Source of the DNA: Streptomyces sp. Ag109_O5-1
GTDB taxonomy: Bacteria > Actinomycetota > Actinomycetes > Streptomycetales > Streptomycetaceae
Length of the DNA stretch: 64,000 bases
Direction of reading: 5' to 3'
Assembly: GCF_003814875.1 (NCBI RefSeq)
Contig: NZ_RKQF01000001.1
Coordinates: 7,440,001-7,504,000 of the forward strand
Position 1 is the first letter of the stretch. Each line of letters opens with the position of its first letter. The notes beneath the pieces are model-generated. The model saw nothing but the letters and a program-made list of their open reading frames with translations. It ran no database searches and was not told the origin of the DNA. The position numbers and the translations under genes are program-made. Below, one piece after another: positions 31,343 to 41,391 of the stretch.

Positions 31343-32281
31343 TCACGGCACAAGGACGATCTTGCCGGTGGTGCGCTTCTCCTCGATCGCGCGGTGGGCC
31401 GCGGCGGCTTCGGCCAGTGGGTACGTACGTTGGACCGTGACGCGCAGCCGGCCCGCCTCGATGCGCTCGGTGATCCGCTCCAGCACCTCCCCGGAGGGCT
31501 CGGCGGTGACCCAGACGTAGCGCAGGCCCCGGGCTACGGCCTGCTGCTCATCGGTTCCCGGATCGATCGAGGCGCCGATGAGCAGACCGCCCGGCCGCAG
31601 CACGTCGAGGGAACTCGGCCCGTACGAGCCGCCGACCAGATCCAGGACCGTGTCCACGGGGGCCACGGCGGTCCGGAAGTCGGTGGCCGTGTAGTCGACG
31701 AGTTCGTCGGCGCCCAGCCCGTGCAGGAAGTCATGGTTGGCCGCCCGCGCGGTGCCGATGACGTGTGCCCCGAGCTCCTTGGCCAGTTGCACCGCGACGT
31801 GACCGACGCCGCCCGCCGCCGCATGGATCAGCACTCGGTCGCCGGGCTGCAGCCGCGCAAGCACAACCAGCGCCTGCCAAGCGGTGAACGCGGCCAGGGG
31901 TACGGCACCCGCGTGCACCAGGTCGAGGTTCCTGGGCGCGGGAGCCAAGGCGTCGGCGGGCGCGGCAGCGAACTCGGCGTAGGCGCCGCGGCGGGTGACC
32001 GCCAGCATGCCGTACACCTCGTCTCCCGGCACGAACCGCGTCACGCCCTCGCCGACTCGCTCGACGACGCCGGCCACGTCGTTGCCGGGCGTCCACGGCA
32101 GGGTGACCAGCTCCGGCACTCGGCCGGCCCGGAGAACCGCGTCGCCCGGATTGACTCCGGCACCGGCGACCCGCAGCAGCACCTCCCCGGGCCCGGGCTC
32201 GGGCACGTCGGTCTCGGCGTAGGTGAGCACCTCCGGACCGCCGAACGCGGACTGGACGATGGCATGCATGCGGGCGGACAT
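31343..32281 (-). CDS. NADP-dependent zinc-free oxidoreductase (quinone-oxidoreductase type)
   Basis: A 312-residue medium-chain dehydrogenase/reductase: MHAIVQSAFGGPEVLTYAETDVPEPGPGEVLLRV, PGNDVAGVVERVGEGVTRFVPGDEVYG, and the nucleotide-binding GDRVLIHAAAGGVGHVAVQLAKELGAHVIGTARAANHDFL. The AAxGGVG loop and absence of zinc-ligand cysteines place it with NADPH:quinone reductases. The ATG at 32281 has GAGGAG upstream; the longer frame to 32353 overlaps the divergent promoter. The neighbouring HxlR regulator, read outward, is probably its redox- or aldehyde-responsive controller, as in other HxlR/oxidoreductase pairs. Confidence 0.88.
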   Translation of the reverse strand: MSARMHAIVQSAFGGPEVLTYAETDVPEPGPGEVLLRVAGAGVNPGDAVLRAGRVPELVTLPWTPGNDVAGVVERVGEGVTRFVPGDEVYGMLAVTRRGAYAEFAAAPADALAPAPRNLDLVHAGAVPLAAFTAWQALVVLARLQPGDRVLIHAAAGGVGHVAVQLAKELGAHVIGTARAANHDFLHGLGADELVDYTATDFRTAVAPVDTVLDLVGGSYGPSSLDVLRPGGLLIGASIDPGTDEQQAVARGLRYVWVTAEPSGEVLERITERIEAGRLRVTVQRTYPLAEAAAAHRAIEEKRTTGKIVLVP

Positions 32282-32357
32282 CAGGACTCCTCGGCAGTGG
32301 GTCGCGGTGCGTTCCATGGTCATCCCGACCGATAACCCCACGGAAGAAGGCACTTAT

Positions 32358-32368
32358 CTGATATTCAG
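32358..32368. promoter_or_regulatory. Small palindrome in oxidoreductase/HxlR divergent promoter
   Basis: CTGA-TAT-TCAG, 8 bp before the HxlR start in an AT-rich stretch of the 94-bp divergent gap. It could be the HxlR operator. Confidence 0.3.
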
Positions 32369-32375
32369 GTTCCTC

Positions 32376-32786
32376 ATGGATACCGGCTTCGACCTGAGGA
32401 AACACGGTGGCGTGGACGTCTTTCTACGCGACTGCCCCACCCGTGCCGTGCTGGAGCTGATCGCCAGCAAGTGGACCATGCTGGTGCTGGTGGCGCTGGA
32501 GGACGGCCGGCCCATGCGGTTCGCCGAGCTGCGCCGCCGGTTGGACGGCGTGACGTCGAAGGTCCTGACGCAGACCCTGCGCGCGCTGGAGCGCGAGGGA
32601 CTGCTGACCCGCAGTGTGTACGCGACCGTGCCGCCGTGTGTGGAGTACCGACTGACCGAGCTGGGCCAGGAGGTGGGCGGGCTGTTGCAGAGCATCACCG
32701 ACTGGTCGCAGGCGAACATCGCCGCTATCCAGGCCGCACGGGAGGAATTCGACGAGCGCGCCGCCCGCCAACCCCCTGGGACCTGA
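32376..32786 (+). CDS. HxlR-family transcriptional regulator
   Basis: A 136-residue winged-helix protein: DCPTRAVLELIASKWTMLVLVALEDGRPMRFAELRRRLDGVTSKVLTQTLRALEREGLLTRSVYATVPPCVEYRLTELG is the complete HxlR domain, with the N-terminal Cys20 in the position used for sensing in HypR/QorR-type members. The ATG at 32376 (MDTGFDLRKHGG) gives the usual length; the upstream frame overlaps the divergent gene. It likely regulates the adjacent quinone-type oxidoreductase, perhaps in response to quinones or reactive carbonyls. Confidence 0.88.
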   Translation: MDTGFDLRKHGGVDVFLRDCPTRAVLELIASKWTMLVLVALEDGRPMRFAELRRRLDGVTSKVLTQTLRALEREGLLTRSVYATVPPCVEYRLTELGQEVGGLLQSITDWSQANIAAIQAAREEFDERAARQPPGT

Positions 32787-32861
32787 CGACACCGCGCTGC
32801 CCGGACCGGCATCCGAACAGCGCGTCACGTCGCTACAGGGCAGGGGTTCTCTGATGCGGCA

Positions 32862-34334
32862 CTAGATCGTCACGCCGTCGATCTGCAGTGTCTGGACCGA
32901 CTTCGCGGGGAAGGAGACCGCCACCGTCTTCCCGGACAGGTAGGTGTCCGAGTACGACTTGTACGCGTCCCCGCCCGTCGTCACCGTGTTCCAGCGCGGG
33001 ACCAGGCCGCCGGAGCCGCCGGTCACCGTGGTGAAACCGGACAGGTTGAAGGTGAAGGTCTGGGCGGACGTGGCCGTGTTCAGGGCGACTATCACCAGGC
33101 GCTTCGCCGAGGAGTCGTACGCGGCAACGGCGTTGCTCACGCCCGTGTCGAGGATCTTCATCCCCGGGCGGATGTGGCGGCTGAACTGCGCCATGACGTA
33201 GTACTTCGTGGTGACCGCGCCCGCCGCCAGCGTGCTCGCGTCGTACGCGATCATCGCCCAGTTCGTGGACGGGTCCATGACCTGCCAGTAGACCCAGGCG
33301 GTGGGGTGCAGCCAGCGGAAGTCGTAGAGGAGGTTGAAGGCCATGGTGTAGCCGGTGCCGTCGTTGTCGCCGGTCTCGGAGTTCCACAGGGCCTTGCCGG
33401 CCGTCGTCACGACGTCCGTGTAGAGCAGGTCGCGGCGGCCGCCCGAGCCCTGGTAGCCGTGGACGTTGACGCGGTCCACATAGCCCTTCGTGGTGGACGA
33501 GAACGAGCTCCAGGTGGTGCGGGCCAGGTCGTAACTGGTCTCGTCCGATGCCGAGATCTTCGTGCTGGTCAGGCCTCGGCTGTTCAACTCGCCACGGAGG
33601 TAGGGGAGTACGGCCGACTGGACCGTCGCGTCCATGTGGCAGCCCTCCTGGGTGCCGGTCGCGGTCCACCAGGAGGACGAGGGCTCGTTGAAGGCCTCCA
33701 CCGTCGCGAAGTTCACGCCCCAGTTGTTCTTGGCGTACAGCGCGACCGACGCGAGGTGGGAGGCGTGCTGGCGGTAGTTCCAGGACTGGAGGTTGTTGCC
33801 GCCGTCGGAGGCGCCGGACGGGTTGTGGTTGAGGCACATCCACCACATGGGCGAGTTGGCGAACAGTTCGGCCGTTGCGCCGCGGTTCACCGCCTTGACC
33901 AGCATCGCGCGCTGCGTCGCGTCCGCCGTCCAGTCCCAGGCCGAGGAGGTGGGGTCCTCGTTGTTCCAGTCCTGCCAGTAGCCCTCGATCTGCTTGAACG
34001 CGGGGATGTTGGCGGAGGCCACCATGCTCTCGCCGTTCACGGTGTTCCAGCTGGACGCGCCCAGGTTGTAGCGGGCGATGTTCAGGCCCAGGCCGGGGAG
34101 CGAAGTGCTGTTGTACGTCGTCGACTTGGTGGTGAAGAAGATGTCGGCGAAGTCGTCCCGGGTACCGAAGACGTTGCCCCACCAGGCGAGGGACGTACCC
34201 CAGCCCTCCCAGGTGCCCCACGACGTCGACGGGCTGACGGCGATCGTCGCGTCGGCGCGGGCCGTGCCGGTGGCCAGGGCGCTGCCCAGGAGGCCGCCTC
34301 CCGCGGCGGCCAGGAGTGTTCTGCGTCGGATCAT
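32862..34334 (-). CDS. Secreted GH30 glycosidase, endo-beta-1,6-galactanase-like
   Basis: A 490-residue exported enzyme. A twin-arginine-type signal (MIRRRTLLAAAGGGLLGSALATGTARA) suggests Tat export. The mature part has TWEGWGTSLAWWGNVFG, typical of GH30 subfamily 5, the acid/base Glu217 in EAFNEP, and the nucleophile Glu320 in LWNSETGD. The C-terminal ~90 residues are a beta-sandwich side domain. Family members hydrolyse beta-1,6-galactan side chains of plant arabinogalactan proteins outside the cell. It is transcribed alone, from a divergent region with the class E sortase gene. Confidence 0.88.
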   Translation of the reverse strand: MIRRRTLLAAAGGGLLGSALATGTARADATIAVSPSTSWGTWEGWGTSLAWWGNVFGTRDDFADIFFTTKSTTYNSTSLPGLGLNIARYNLGASSWNTVNGESMVASANIPAFKQIEGYWQDWNNEDPTSSAWDWTADATQRAMLVKAVNRGATAELFANSPMWWMCLNHNPSGASDGGNNLQSWNYRQHASHLASVALYAKNNWGVNFATVEAFNEPSSSWWTATGTQEGCHMDATVQSAVLPYLRGELNSRGLTSTKISASDETSYDLARTTWSSFSSTTKGYVDRVNVHGYQGSGGRRDLLYTDVVTTAGKALWNSETGDNDGTGYTMAFNLLYDFRWLHPTAWVYWQVMDPSTNWAMIAYDASTLAAGAVTTKYYVMAQFSRHIRPGMKILDTGVSNAVAAYDSSAKRLVIVALNTATSAQTFTFNLSGFTTVTGGSGGLVPRWNTVTTGGDAYKSYSDTYLSGKTVAVSFPAKSVQTLQIDGVTI

Positions 34335-34595
34335 GGCTGTTTCTCAACCTCTCCGTGCGGCTCAAACACCGGTTCCCGGACCGGCGTCGACTCGTCCCCC
34401 CGCATGCCAACACGAAGCATCAGGTGTGGCGTGTGGGGTTGTCGAGGGTTGTGACAGCGGTTTCTAAAACCCGTGGAGGAAGTGATCGTGGGGAGGGGCT
34501 GTGACAGGAAGCCCTATGGCTCTGGTGACTTGGCGGCGGTCGCCTTATCGTGCGGGCCGGCTGTGGGCCTGTTGTGGGTCGGCGGGAGGTGCGCG

Positions 34596-35387
34596 ATGCG
34601 GCGGGTCGTGGGGCACGGTGACCGGCGAAGGCGGGCGCGGCGACGGCGGGTGGTGTGGACCGGGGGCGAACTCCTCGTCACCGTGGGCTTGGTGCTCATG
34701 CTCCTCGTCGTGCACCAGCTGTGGTGGACCAACCGGGAGGCGAAGCAGGGGGCCGAGCGGAAGGTGGAGGCGCTGGAGCGGGAGTGGGGGGAGTCCGGGG
34801 GCTCCACGGACTCCGGGAACGCAGGGAACTCCGGCAGTGGAGCCAAAGGTGGCTCCGGTGCGACCGGTTCATCGTCGTCCAGCCGTTCCGGCACCGGCCG
34901 GCAGCAGACGTCGTACACCACCCGGGTCGTCGCCTCCCAGGCGTACGCCATCCTGATCATCCCGCGGCTCGGGCTGCGCGTCCCGATCGCTGAGGGGGTC
35001 AGCAAGCCGGACGTGCTCAACCACGGGTACGTCGGCCACTACCCCGGCACCCAGCAGCCGGGCCAGGCCGGGAACTTCGCGCTCGCCGGGCACCGCAACA
35101 CCCACGGCGAGCCGTTCCGCTACCTGCCCCGCCTCAAGCGCAAGGACACGATCGAGGTCGAGACCAGGTCGGCGACGTACACCTACGTCGTGGACCAGAT
35201 CCTGCCGCAGACGTCGTCCCGGGACTCCGGGGTCGTCCAGGCCGTACCGCGCTCGATCGTGAAGCCGTCGTACGGGTACAAGGAGCCGGGCTACTACATC
35301 ACCCTCACCACCTGCACGCCCGAGTTCACCTCGCGGTACCGGATGGCGGTGTGGGGGAAGCTGGTGTCGATGCGGCCGCGGGCGTAG
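34596..35387 (+). CDS. Class E sortase
   Basis: A 263-residue membrane-bound transpeptidase. A basic N terminus precedes a single membrane helix (LLVTVGLVLMLLVVHQLWW, residues 26-44). A Ser/Gly-rich stalk follows, then the sortase barrel with His166 (LAGHRNTHG), Cys240 (TLTTC) and Arg249 (SRYRM). Class E enzymes recognise LAXTG and attach proteins to cell-wall peptidoglycan; two LAXTG proteins are encoded 16-20 kb downstream. GGGAGG precedes the ATG at 34596 by six bases, and the longer frame from 34473 is rejected. It is closed by a hairpin shared with the convergent transporter operon. Confidence 0.88.
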   Translation: MRRVVGHGDRRRRARRRRVVWTGGELLVTVGLVLMLLVVHQLWWTNREAKQGAERKVEALEREWGESGGSTDSGNAGNSGSGAKGGSGATGSSSSSRSGTGRQQTSYTTRVVASQAYAILIIPRLGLRVPIAEGVSKPDVLNHGYVGHYPGTQQPGQAGNFALAGHRNTHGEPFRYLPRLKRKDTIEVETRSATYTYVVDQILPQTSSRDSGVVQAVPRSIVKPSYGYKEPGYYITLTTCTPEFTSRYRMAVWGKLVSMRPRA

Positions 35388-35495
35388 GGCGGCAGGGACG
35401 CGGAGTGCCGCGGCCGAGGTCCCGAAGCACTTGCCGATCTGTGCCCCGGCAGTCGGCGGGCGACCACCAGGTCGGACGGTTCGCCCGACGAGAGA

Positions 35496-35531
35496 ACGGA
35501 TGGCCCGGGACCTCGATCCCGGGCCATCCGT
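35496..35531. terminator. Hairpin between sortase and peptide-transporter operon
   Basis: Perfect 15-bp arms at 35496-35510 and 35517-35531 (ACGGATGGCCCGGGA) surround a 6-base loop, between convergent genes. Confidence 0.85.
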
Positions 35532-35547
35532 CGTTCTGCCGCTCTGT

Positions 35548-36554
<1,007 letters not shown>

Positions 36555-36558
<4 letters not shown>

Positions 36559-37631
36559 GACGCCACCTCCGTGTCCCTGCCCTGCTTCTCGCTCTGCTTC
36601 TCGCCGTGCTCCCCGCTCTGTTCTCCGCCGGCCGCCCGTGCGGTCAGCCGCAGTCCCGCGCGGTCGTCCGGCGGGAGCCAGCACGCGTCCAGGTGCGAGG
36701 CGACGTCGCCGGGGGTCAGCACGGGCCGCTCCGCGCACCGGTCGTGGCGCAGCCGGCAGCGGGGGGCGAACGCGCAGCCCTCCGGAAGGGCCCCGGGTGA
36801 GACCGGCACGCCCGCGATGGTGGGCAGCCGCCGCAGCCGGGGACCGCCCACGCGGGGCACCGAGTCCAGCAGGCCCCAGGTGTACGGGTGCCGCGGGCCG
36901 TGGAACACCGCCCGCCTGGGGCCCTCCTCGGCGGCCCGGCCGCCGTACAAGACGAGGACCCGGTCGGCGATCTGCGAGACCACGCCCATGTCGTGGGTGA
37001 TGAGGACCATCGCCGAACCCTGGGTGTTCAACTCCCGCATCAGGTCGAGGATCTGCGCCTGGACGGTGACGTCCAGCGCCGTGGTCGGTTCGTCGGCGAT
37101 CAGCAGCGCGGGATCGCAGGAGAGGGCCATCGCGATGACCGCGCGCTGGCGCATGCCGCCGGAGAACTCGTGCGGGTAGGCGTGCACCCTGGAGGCCGCG
37201 TCGGGGATGCCGACGTCGGAAAGCAGCCGTACCGCTCGGGTCTCGGCCTCCTTGCGGGAGATCCGCTCGTGGGCCCGGATCTGCTCGGCGATCTGCCAGC
37301 CCACGGTGTAGACGGGTGTCAGCGCTGTCATCGGGTCCTGGAAGACCATGGCGATCTCCCGGCCGCGCACCGCCCGCATCTCCTTGTCGGGCAGGGTCAG
37401 CAGGTCCCGCCCCCGGAAGCGGACTTCGCCCGACACGGTGACGTTCGGGTTGGTCAGCAGCCGCAGCACGGCCAGCATCGACACGCTCTTGCCCGAGCCC
37501 GACTCGCCCACCACGCCCAGGACCTCGCCGGGCGCGACGGAGAAGGAGAGCCCGTCGACGGCGGTGACCAGGCCTTGGCGGGTGCGGAACCGCACCCTCA
37601 AGTCACGTACGTCCAGAAGGGGTTCAGGCAT
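36555..37631 (-). CDS. Oligopeptide ABC transporter ATP-binding protein (DppD/OppD type)
   Basis: A 358-residue ATPase with GESGSGKS (Walker A), VFQDPMTALTPVYTVGWQIAEQI, EFSGGMRQRAVIAMAL (signature), LLIADEPTTALDVTVQAQIL (Walker B) and ITHDMGVV, plus the DppD-type Cys-containing C-terminal extension (GCAFAPRCRLRHDRC). A charged tail (EQSGEHGEKQSEKQGRD) follows. The start overlaps the permease gene end by 8 bp, and its stop overlaps the next ATPase start. It energises peptide import with its partner. Confidence 0.92.
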
Positions 37632-38592
37632 GGCGGGCCCTCGGGTCGAGTCGCGCGTACAGGATGTCCACCAGGGCGTTGGCGAGGACCACGAAGAACG
37701 CCGCGTACAGCACGGTCCCCATGATCACCGGCAGGTCGAGGTTCTGGAGGGCGTCGTAGGTGAGCTTGCCGATGCCGGGCAATCCGAAGACCACCTCGGT
37801 CAGCAGCGCTGCCCCGCCGACGAGCGCGCCGAAGTCCAGGCCGAACAGCGACACGATCGGGATCAGGGAGCAGCGCAGCGCGTGCCGGAGCAGGATCCGC
37901 CGTTCCGAGAGGCCCTTGGCGCGGGCCGTGCGGACGTAGTCCTCGCCCAGCGCGGTGACGACCTCGCCGCGCAGCAGCCGGGCGTAGATCCCGGCGTACA
38001 GCAGGGCGAGGGTCAGCCAGGGGAAGAGCATGTGCAGCGCCCACTGGCCGGGGTTCTGGCCCAGGCCGACGTAGCCGGGCGGCGGCACCCAGGAGAAGAG
38101 GGAGTCGTGGAACTGCTTCTGGGTGAGGAGGTTGACGACCTCGCCGAGCCAGTAGGCCGGCAGGGAGACGCCGACGACACCGACCAGCATGATCAGCGGG
38201 TCGGCGGCCTTGCCGCGCAGGGTCGCCGCCGCCGTGCCCATGAGGATCCCGGCCGTCATCCAGATCAGGGCCGCGCCCATGACCAGGGACAGGGTGACCG
38301 GGGTGGCCTGCACGATCTGCGGGATCACCTTGGAGCCGCGGTTGACGAACGACTCCAGGTCCCGGTCGATCAGCAGGTGCCGCATCATCAGCAGATAGCG
38401 GACGGGCAGCGGCCGGTCGAGGCCGAAGGAGTGCCGCACCTGGGCGAGGGTGGCCGCGTCGGCGTTGCGGCCCGCGATCCGGGCCGCCGGGTCGACGCCC
38501 GGGGTGGCGAAGAAGATCAGGAACACCAGCACACTGATCGCGAACATCACCAGCAGGGCCGAGCCGAAGCGTTTGAGGGCGAAGACGAGCAT
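37624..38592 (-). CDS. Peptide ABC transporter permease (DppB type)
   Basis: A 322-residue membrane protein with about six helices. The N-terminal LVFALKRFGSALLVMFAISVLVFLIFF is the DppB opening, and the cytoplasmic EAA-like loop reads EDYVRTARAKGLSERRILLRHALR. The C-terminal VFGLPGIGKLTYDALQNLDLPVIMG is typical. It forms the membrane channel with the DppC-type permease, from which it is separated by three bases. Confidence 0.92.
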   Translation of the reverse strand: MLVFALKRFGSALLVMFAISVLVFLIFFATPGVDPAARIAGRNADAATLAQVRHSFGLDRPLPVRYLLMMRHLLIDRDLESFVNRGSKVIPQIVQATPVTLSLVMGAALIWMTAGILMGTAAATLRGKAADPLIMLVGVVGVSLPAYWLGEVVNLLTQKQFHDSLFSWVPPPGYVGLGQNPGQWALHMLFPWLTLALLYAGIYARLLRGEVVTALGEDYVRTARAKGLSERRILLRHALRCSLIPIVSLFGLDFGALVGGAALLTEVVFGLPGIGKLTYDALQNLDLPVIMGTVLYAAFFVVLANALVDILYARLDPRARHA

Positions 38593-38595
38593 GGG

Positions 38596-39624
38596 TCACA
38601 TCCCTCCGCGCAGCCGGGCGCTCGGGTCGAGGGCGTCGCGGACGCCGTCACCGAGGACGTTGAGCGCGGCCGTGGTCAGCGCGATCAGCAGACCGGGGGC
38701 GATGGTCACGGCGGGGCGGGTGTAGAGCAGCCCCAGACCGTCCTGGATGATCGTGCCCCAACTGGCGTCGGGCGGCTGGACGCCCACCGACAGGAAGGAC
38801 AGCGCCGACTCGGTCAGCATGGCCAGCGCGGTCATCAGGGGCACGAAGACGATGGCCGTGGGTACGACGTTCGGCAGCACCTCGCGGCGCAGGATGCGCA
38901 GGGTGGGGGCGCCGGAGCCGATGGCCGCCTGGATGTACTCCTTGTTGCGCAGCACCAGCACCTGACCGCGCAACGGCCGCGCGATGTACGGCACGTAGAT
39001 CGCCGCGATGATCGTGATCGGCAGCCAGAGGCTTCCGGCCTCCACGGTGACGGGGCCCAGCTTGAGGCCGTTGGTGAGGAGGACCACCGACAGGCAGATG
39101 GCCAGCAGGTACACCGGGAAAGCCCAGATGACGTCCAGGATCCGGGAGATGACGGAGTCCACGACGCCGCCCGTGTACCCGGCGACCACTCCTACGGCCG
39201 TCCCGAGGGCGCAGGTCAGCAGGGCCGCCGTCACCCCGATGAACAGGCTCGTCCGGCCTCCGTACAGGAGGCGGGCCATGACGTCGCGGCCCTGGTTGTC
39301 GGCGCCGAGGAAGTAGTGGGCGGGGTCCCAGGTCGGGCCGATGGGCGTGACGCCGAGGCCGAGGCCGGTGCTGCTCGGGGTGAGCACCGGCACCCTTTTG
39401 CCGTCGACGACCGTGGTGCCGGAGACATCGGACTGGAACGGGTCGGTGTGGGCGAGGTGGTTCGCGTACAGCGGTGCGCACACAGTCGCCAGCACGACGA
39501 GGAGCAGGACCGCGGCGGCGGCCAGCGCCGACCTGTTGCGCAGCAGGTCGGAGGCGGCCGTCCGCCAGGGGCCCGGCGAGCGCCGGGCCCCGGTCGACGG
39601 GGCAGTGGTCACCGTGTGGGTCAC
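38596..39624 (-). CDS. Peptide ABC transporter permease (DppC type)
   Basis: A 342-residue membrane protein: N-terminal RNRSALAAAAVLLLVVLATVCAPLYA helix, HYFLGADNQGRDVMARLLYGGRTSLFIGVTAALL, the EAA-like loop NKEYIQAAIGSGAPTLRILRREVLPNV and the end LSFLSVGVQPPDASWGTIIQDG. The GTG at 39624 overlaps the stop of the binding-protein gene as GTGA, so the longer frame reaching 40581 is discarded as read-through of the binding-protein gene in another frame. Confidence 0.9.
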   Translation of the reverse strand: MTHTVTTAPSTGARRSPGPWRTAASDLLRNRSALAAAAVLLLVVLATVCAPLYANHLAHTDPFQSDVSGTTVVDGKRVPVLTPSSTGLGLGVTPIGPTWDPAHYFLGADNQGRDVMARLLYGGRTSLFIGVTAALLTCALGTAVGVVAGYTGGVVDSVISRILDVIWAFPVYLLAICLSVVLLTNGLKLGPVTVEAGSLWLPITIIAAIYVPYIARPLRGQVLVLRNKEYIQAAIGSGAPTLRILRREVLPNVVPTAIVFVPLMTALAMLTESALSFLSVGVQPPDASWGTIIQDGLGLLYTRPAVTIAPGLLIALTTAALNVLGDGVRDALDPSARLRGGM

Positions 39625-41360
39625 TTCACCCACAGTTGCCCGACCAGCATGTAGAACTGCTTGCTGAACTGGTAGTCGCCCACTCGGGTCGACGTGAAGT
39701 CGATCATCTTCGGGTTGATCAGCGGGACCACCGGCGACTCGCCCATGATCTGCTGGTCGATGGCGCCCCACTGCTTGTTCGCGCTCGTCCGGTCGGTCTG
39801 CGCGGTCTTGATCGCCGTCTGCATCTTCGCGTCGATGCCCTTGTCGCAGAACCCGGAGATGTTGATGCTTGAGTCGCTGCCGGGGTGGTAACTGGCGCAG
39901 GACAGCAGCACGTTGAGGAAGTCGGAGGCCGCCGGATAGTCCTGGTACCAGGACGTCAGGGCCAGCTGCACCTTGTTCTTGGTGTTCTGGATGTAGGTGA
40001 ACTGGATGTTCGCCGACAGCGGCTTGAGCGTCGCCTTGTAGCCGAGCTGGGTGAGCAGGCTCTGGAGGTACTGCCCGATCGACTTGTTGACGTCGTCGTC
40101 CTGGACGACGATCCCGACCTCCTGCCCGGCCGTGCCGGACTTCTTCACCAGCTCCTTGGCCTTGGCGAGGTCCGCGGCCTTCCAGGTGGTGCCGCCGCCC
40201 TTGGTGTAGTCGCACTGGTCGACGTGCCCGGGGAAGCCTGGCGGCAGGATCGTGCACGCGGGGGAGGCGAGGTTCGTGCCGCCGTACAGCCGGACGATCG
40301 CGGACCGGTCGACGGCGTAGTTGATCGCCTGGCGCGCCAGCTTGTTGTTGAACGGCGCCATGTTGACGTTGAGCGTCGCGTACCAGAACGCGGTCAGCGG
40401 GTTCACGTGCGCCTGGGAGGCGTACTTGGTGCCGATCTCGTTGAGCCGGTCGGCGGGCGGCGGGTCGAACATCCAGTCCGCCTGGCCGTTCTCGACGGCG
40501 GTCACCTCCGACTCGACCGTCTGGCCGAAGGTGTAGTCGACGGCATCCGGGTAGCCCTGGGGCTGCGCCTCGCGCGACCACTCCTTGAAGTGCGGGTTGC
40601 GGACGAGCTTGAGCGCCCGGTTCGGGTCGTACGACGCCGCCATGTACGGGCCCGTCGACGGGAGCGGCTTGGTGCCCGCGTCCTTCGCGGGCGAGTCCTT
40701 CGGCACGATGCTGGCGTGCGGGACGGCCAGCTTGTACTCGAACTCCGGGTCGGCGGCGGTCAGGTTGATGGTGACCGTGTTGGTCTTCGCGTCGCCGATC
40801 ACGCCCTTGGGCAGTGTGCAGGAGGCGGGCGTCTTCAGACAGGCGTCGGCGCCGACGATGCCGTTGTAGAAGGTGCCCGCGGTGGGGCTGGCGACCTTGA
40901 AGATCCGTTCGAAGGACGCCACCACGTCGTCGGTGGACAGGGCCTTGCCGTTGGAGAAGGTGACGCCCTTGCGGAGCGTGAAGGTGTAGGTCTTGCCGGC
41001 GTTGCTGACCTTCGGCATGGCCGAGGCCAAGTCGGGGACGACGGTGAAGGACTCCTGCCCGTTGACCTTTTTGAAGGCGAGCAGTCCGTCGTACAGCGAC
41101 TGGTACAACTGCCAGTACTGGAGCGTGTAGTTGACCTGCGGGTCGAAGCTGCCCGCCGCCGCGTGGGAGACGAGCTTCAGGGTGCCGCCCTTGTGCTGCG
41201 ACTGGAAGGCGGTGGACCCCGAGCCGGAGGAGGAGGCGTTCGGGTTCGAGGAGGAGCCGTCGTCGGAGGAGGAACAGGCGGCGGCGGTCAGGGCGAGCGC
41301 GACGGTGGCGGCGGCGAACGCGCCGCGTCTGGCGCGGTGCGGCAGGGCGCTGCGAGGCAT
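39621..41360 (-). CDS. Peptide ABC transporter substrate-binding lipoprotein
   Basis: A 579-residue SBP_bac_5-type binding protein. The N terminus has a basic-hydrophobic leader ending in a TAAAC lipobox, so it should be a membrane lipoprotein. KGGTLKLVSHAAAGSFDPQ begins the mature fold, followed by LRKGVTFSNGKALSTDDVVASFERI and ALTSWYQDYPAASDFLNVLLSC, standard for oligopeptide-binding proteins. ATG 41360 has GGGAG upstream. It lies 31 bp after the iminopeptidase gene, in one operon. Confidence 0.92.
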   Translation of the reverse strand: MPRSALPHRARRGAFAAATVALALTAAACSSSDDGSSSNPNASSSGSGSTAFQSQHKGGTLKLVSHAAAGSFDPQVNYTLQYWQLYQSLYDGLLAFKKVNGQESFTVVPDLASAMPKVSNAGKTYTFTLRKGVTFSNGKALSTDDVVASFERIFKVASPTAGTFYNGIVGADACLKTPASCTLPKGVIGDAKTNTVTINLTAADPEFEYKLAVPHASIVPKDSPAKDAGTKPLPSTGPYMAASYDPNRALKLVRNPHFKEWSREAQPQGYPDAVDYTFGQTVESEVTAVENGQADWMFDPPPADRLNEIGTKYASQAHVNPLTAFWYATLNVNMAPFNNKLARQAINYAVDRSAIVRLYGGTNLASPACTILPPGFPGHVDQCDYTKGGGTTWKAADLAKAKELVKKSGTAGQEVGIVVQDDDVNKSIGQYLQSLLTQLGYKATLKPLSANIQFTYIQNTKNKVQLALTSWYQDYPAASDFLNVLLSCASYHPGSDSSINISGFCDKGIDAKMQTAIKTAQTDRTSANKQWGAIDQQIMGESPVVPLINPKMIDFTSTRVGDYQFSKQFYMLVGQLWVK

Positions 41361-41391
41361 GGCGGGGAACTCCCTCGGTCTCGGTCGGGGA

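Noticed and set aside
37348..39654. A 768-codon plus-strand frame rich in Asp, Gln and Arg
   Set aside because: It is the antisense shadow of the peptide-transporter permease and ATPase genes and has no family motif.
38596..40581. A 661-codon frame that joins a permease to an upstream extension
   Set aside because: The upstream half lies in another frame of the binding-protein gene. The permease start at 39624 with GTGA coupling is the better reading.
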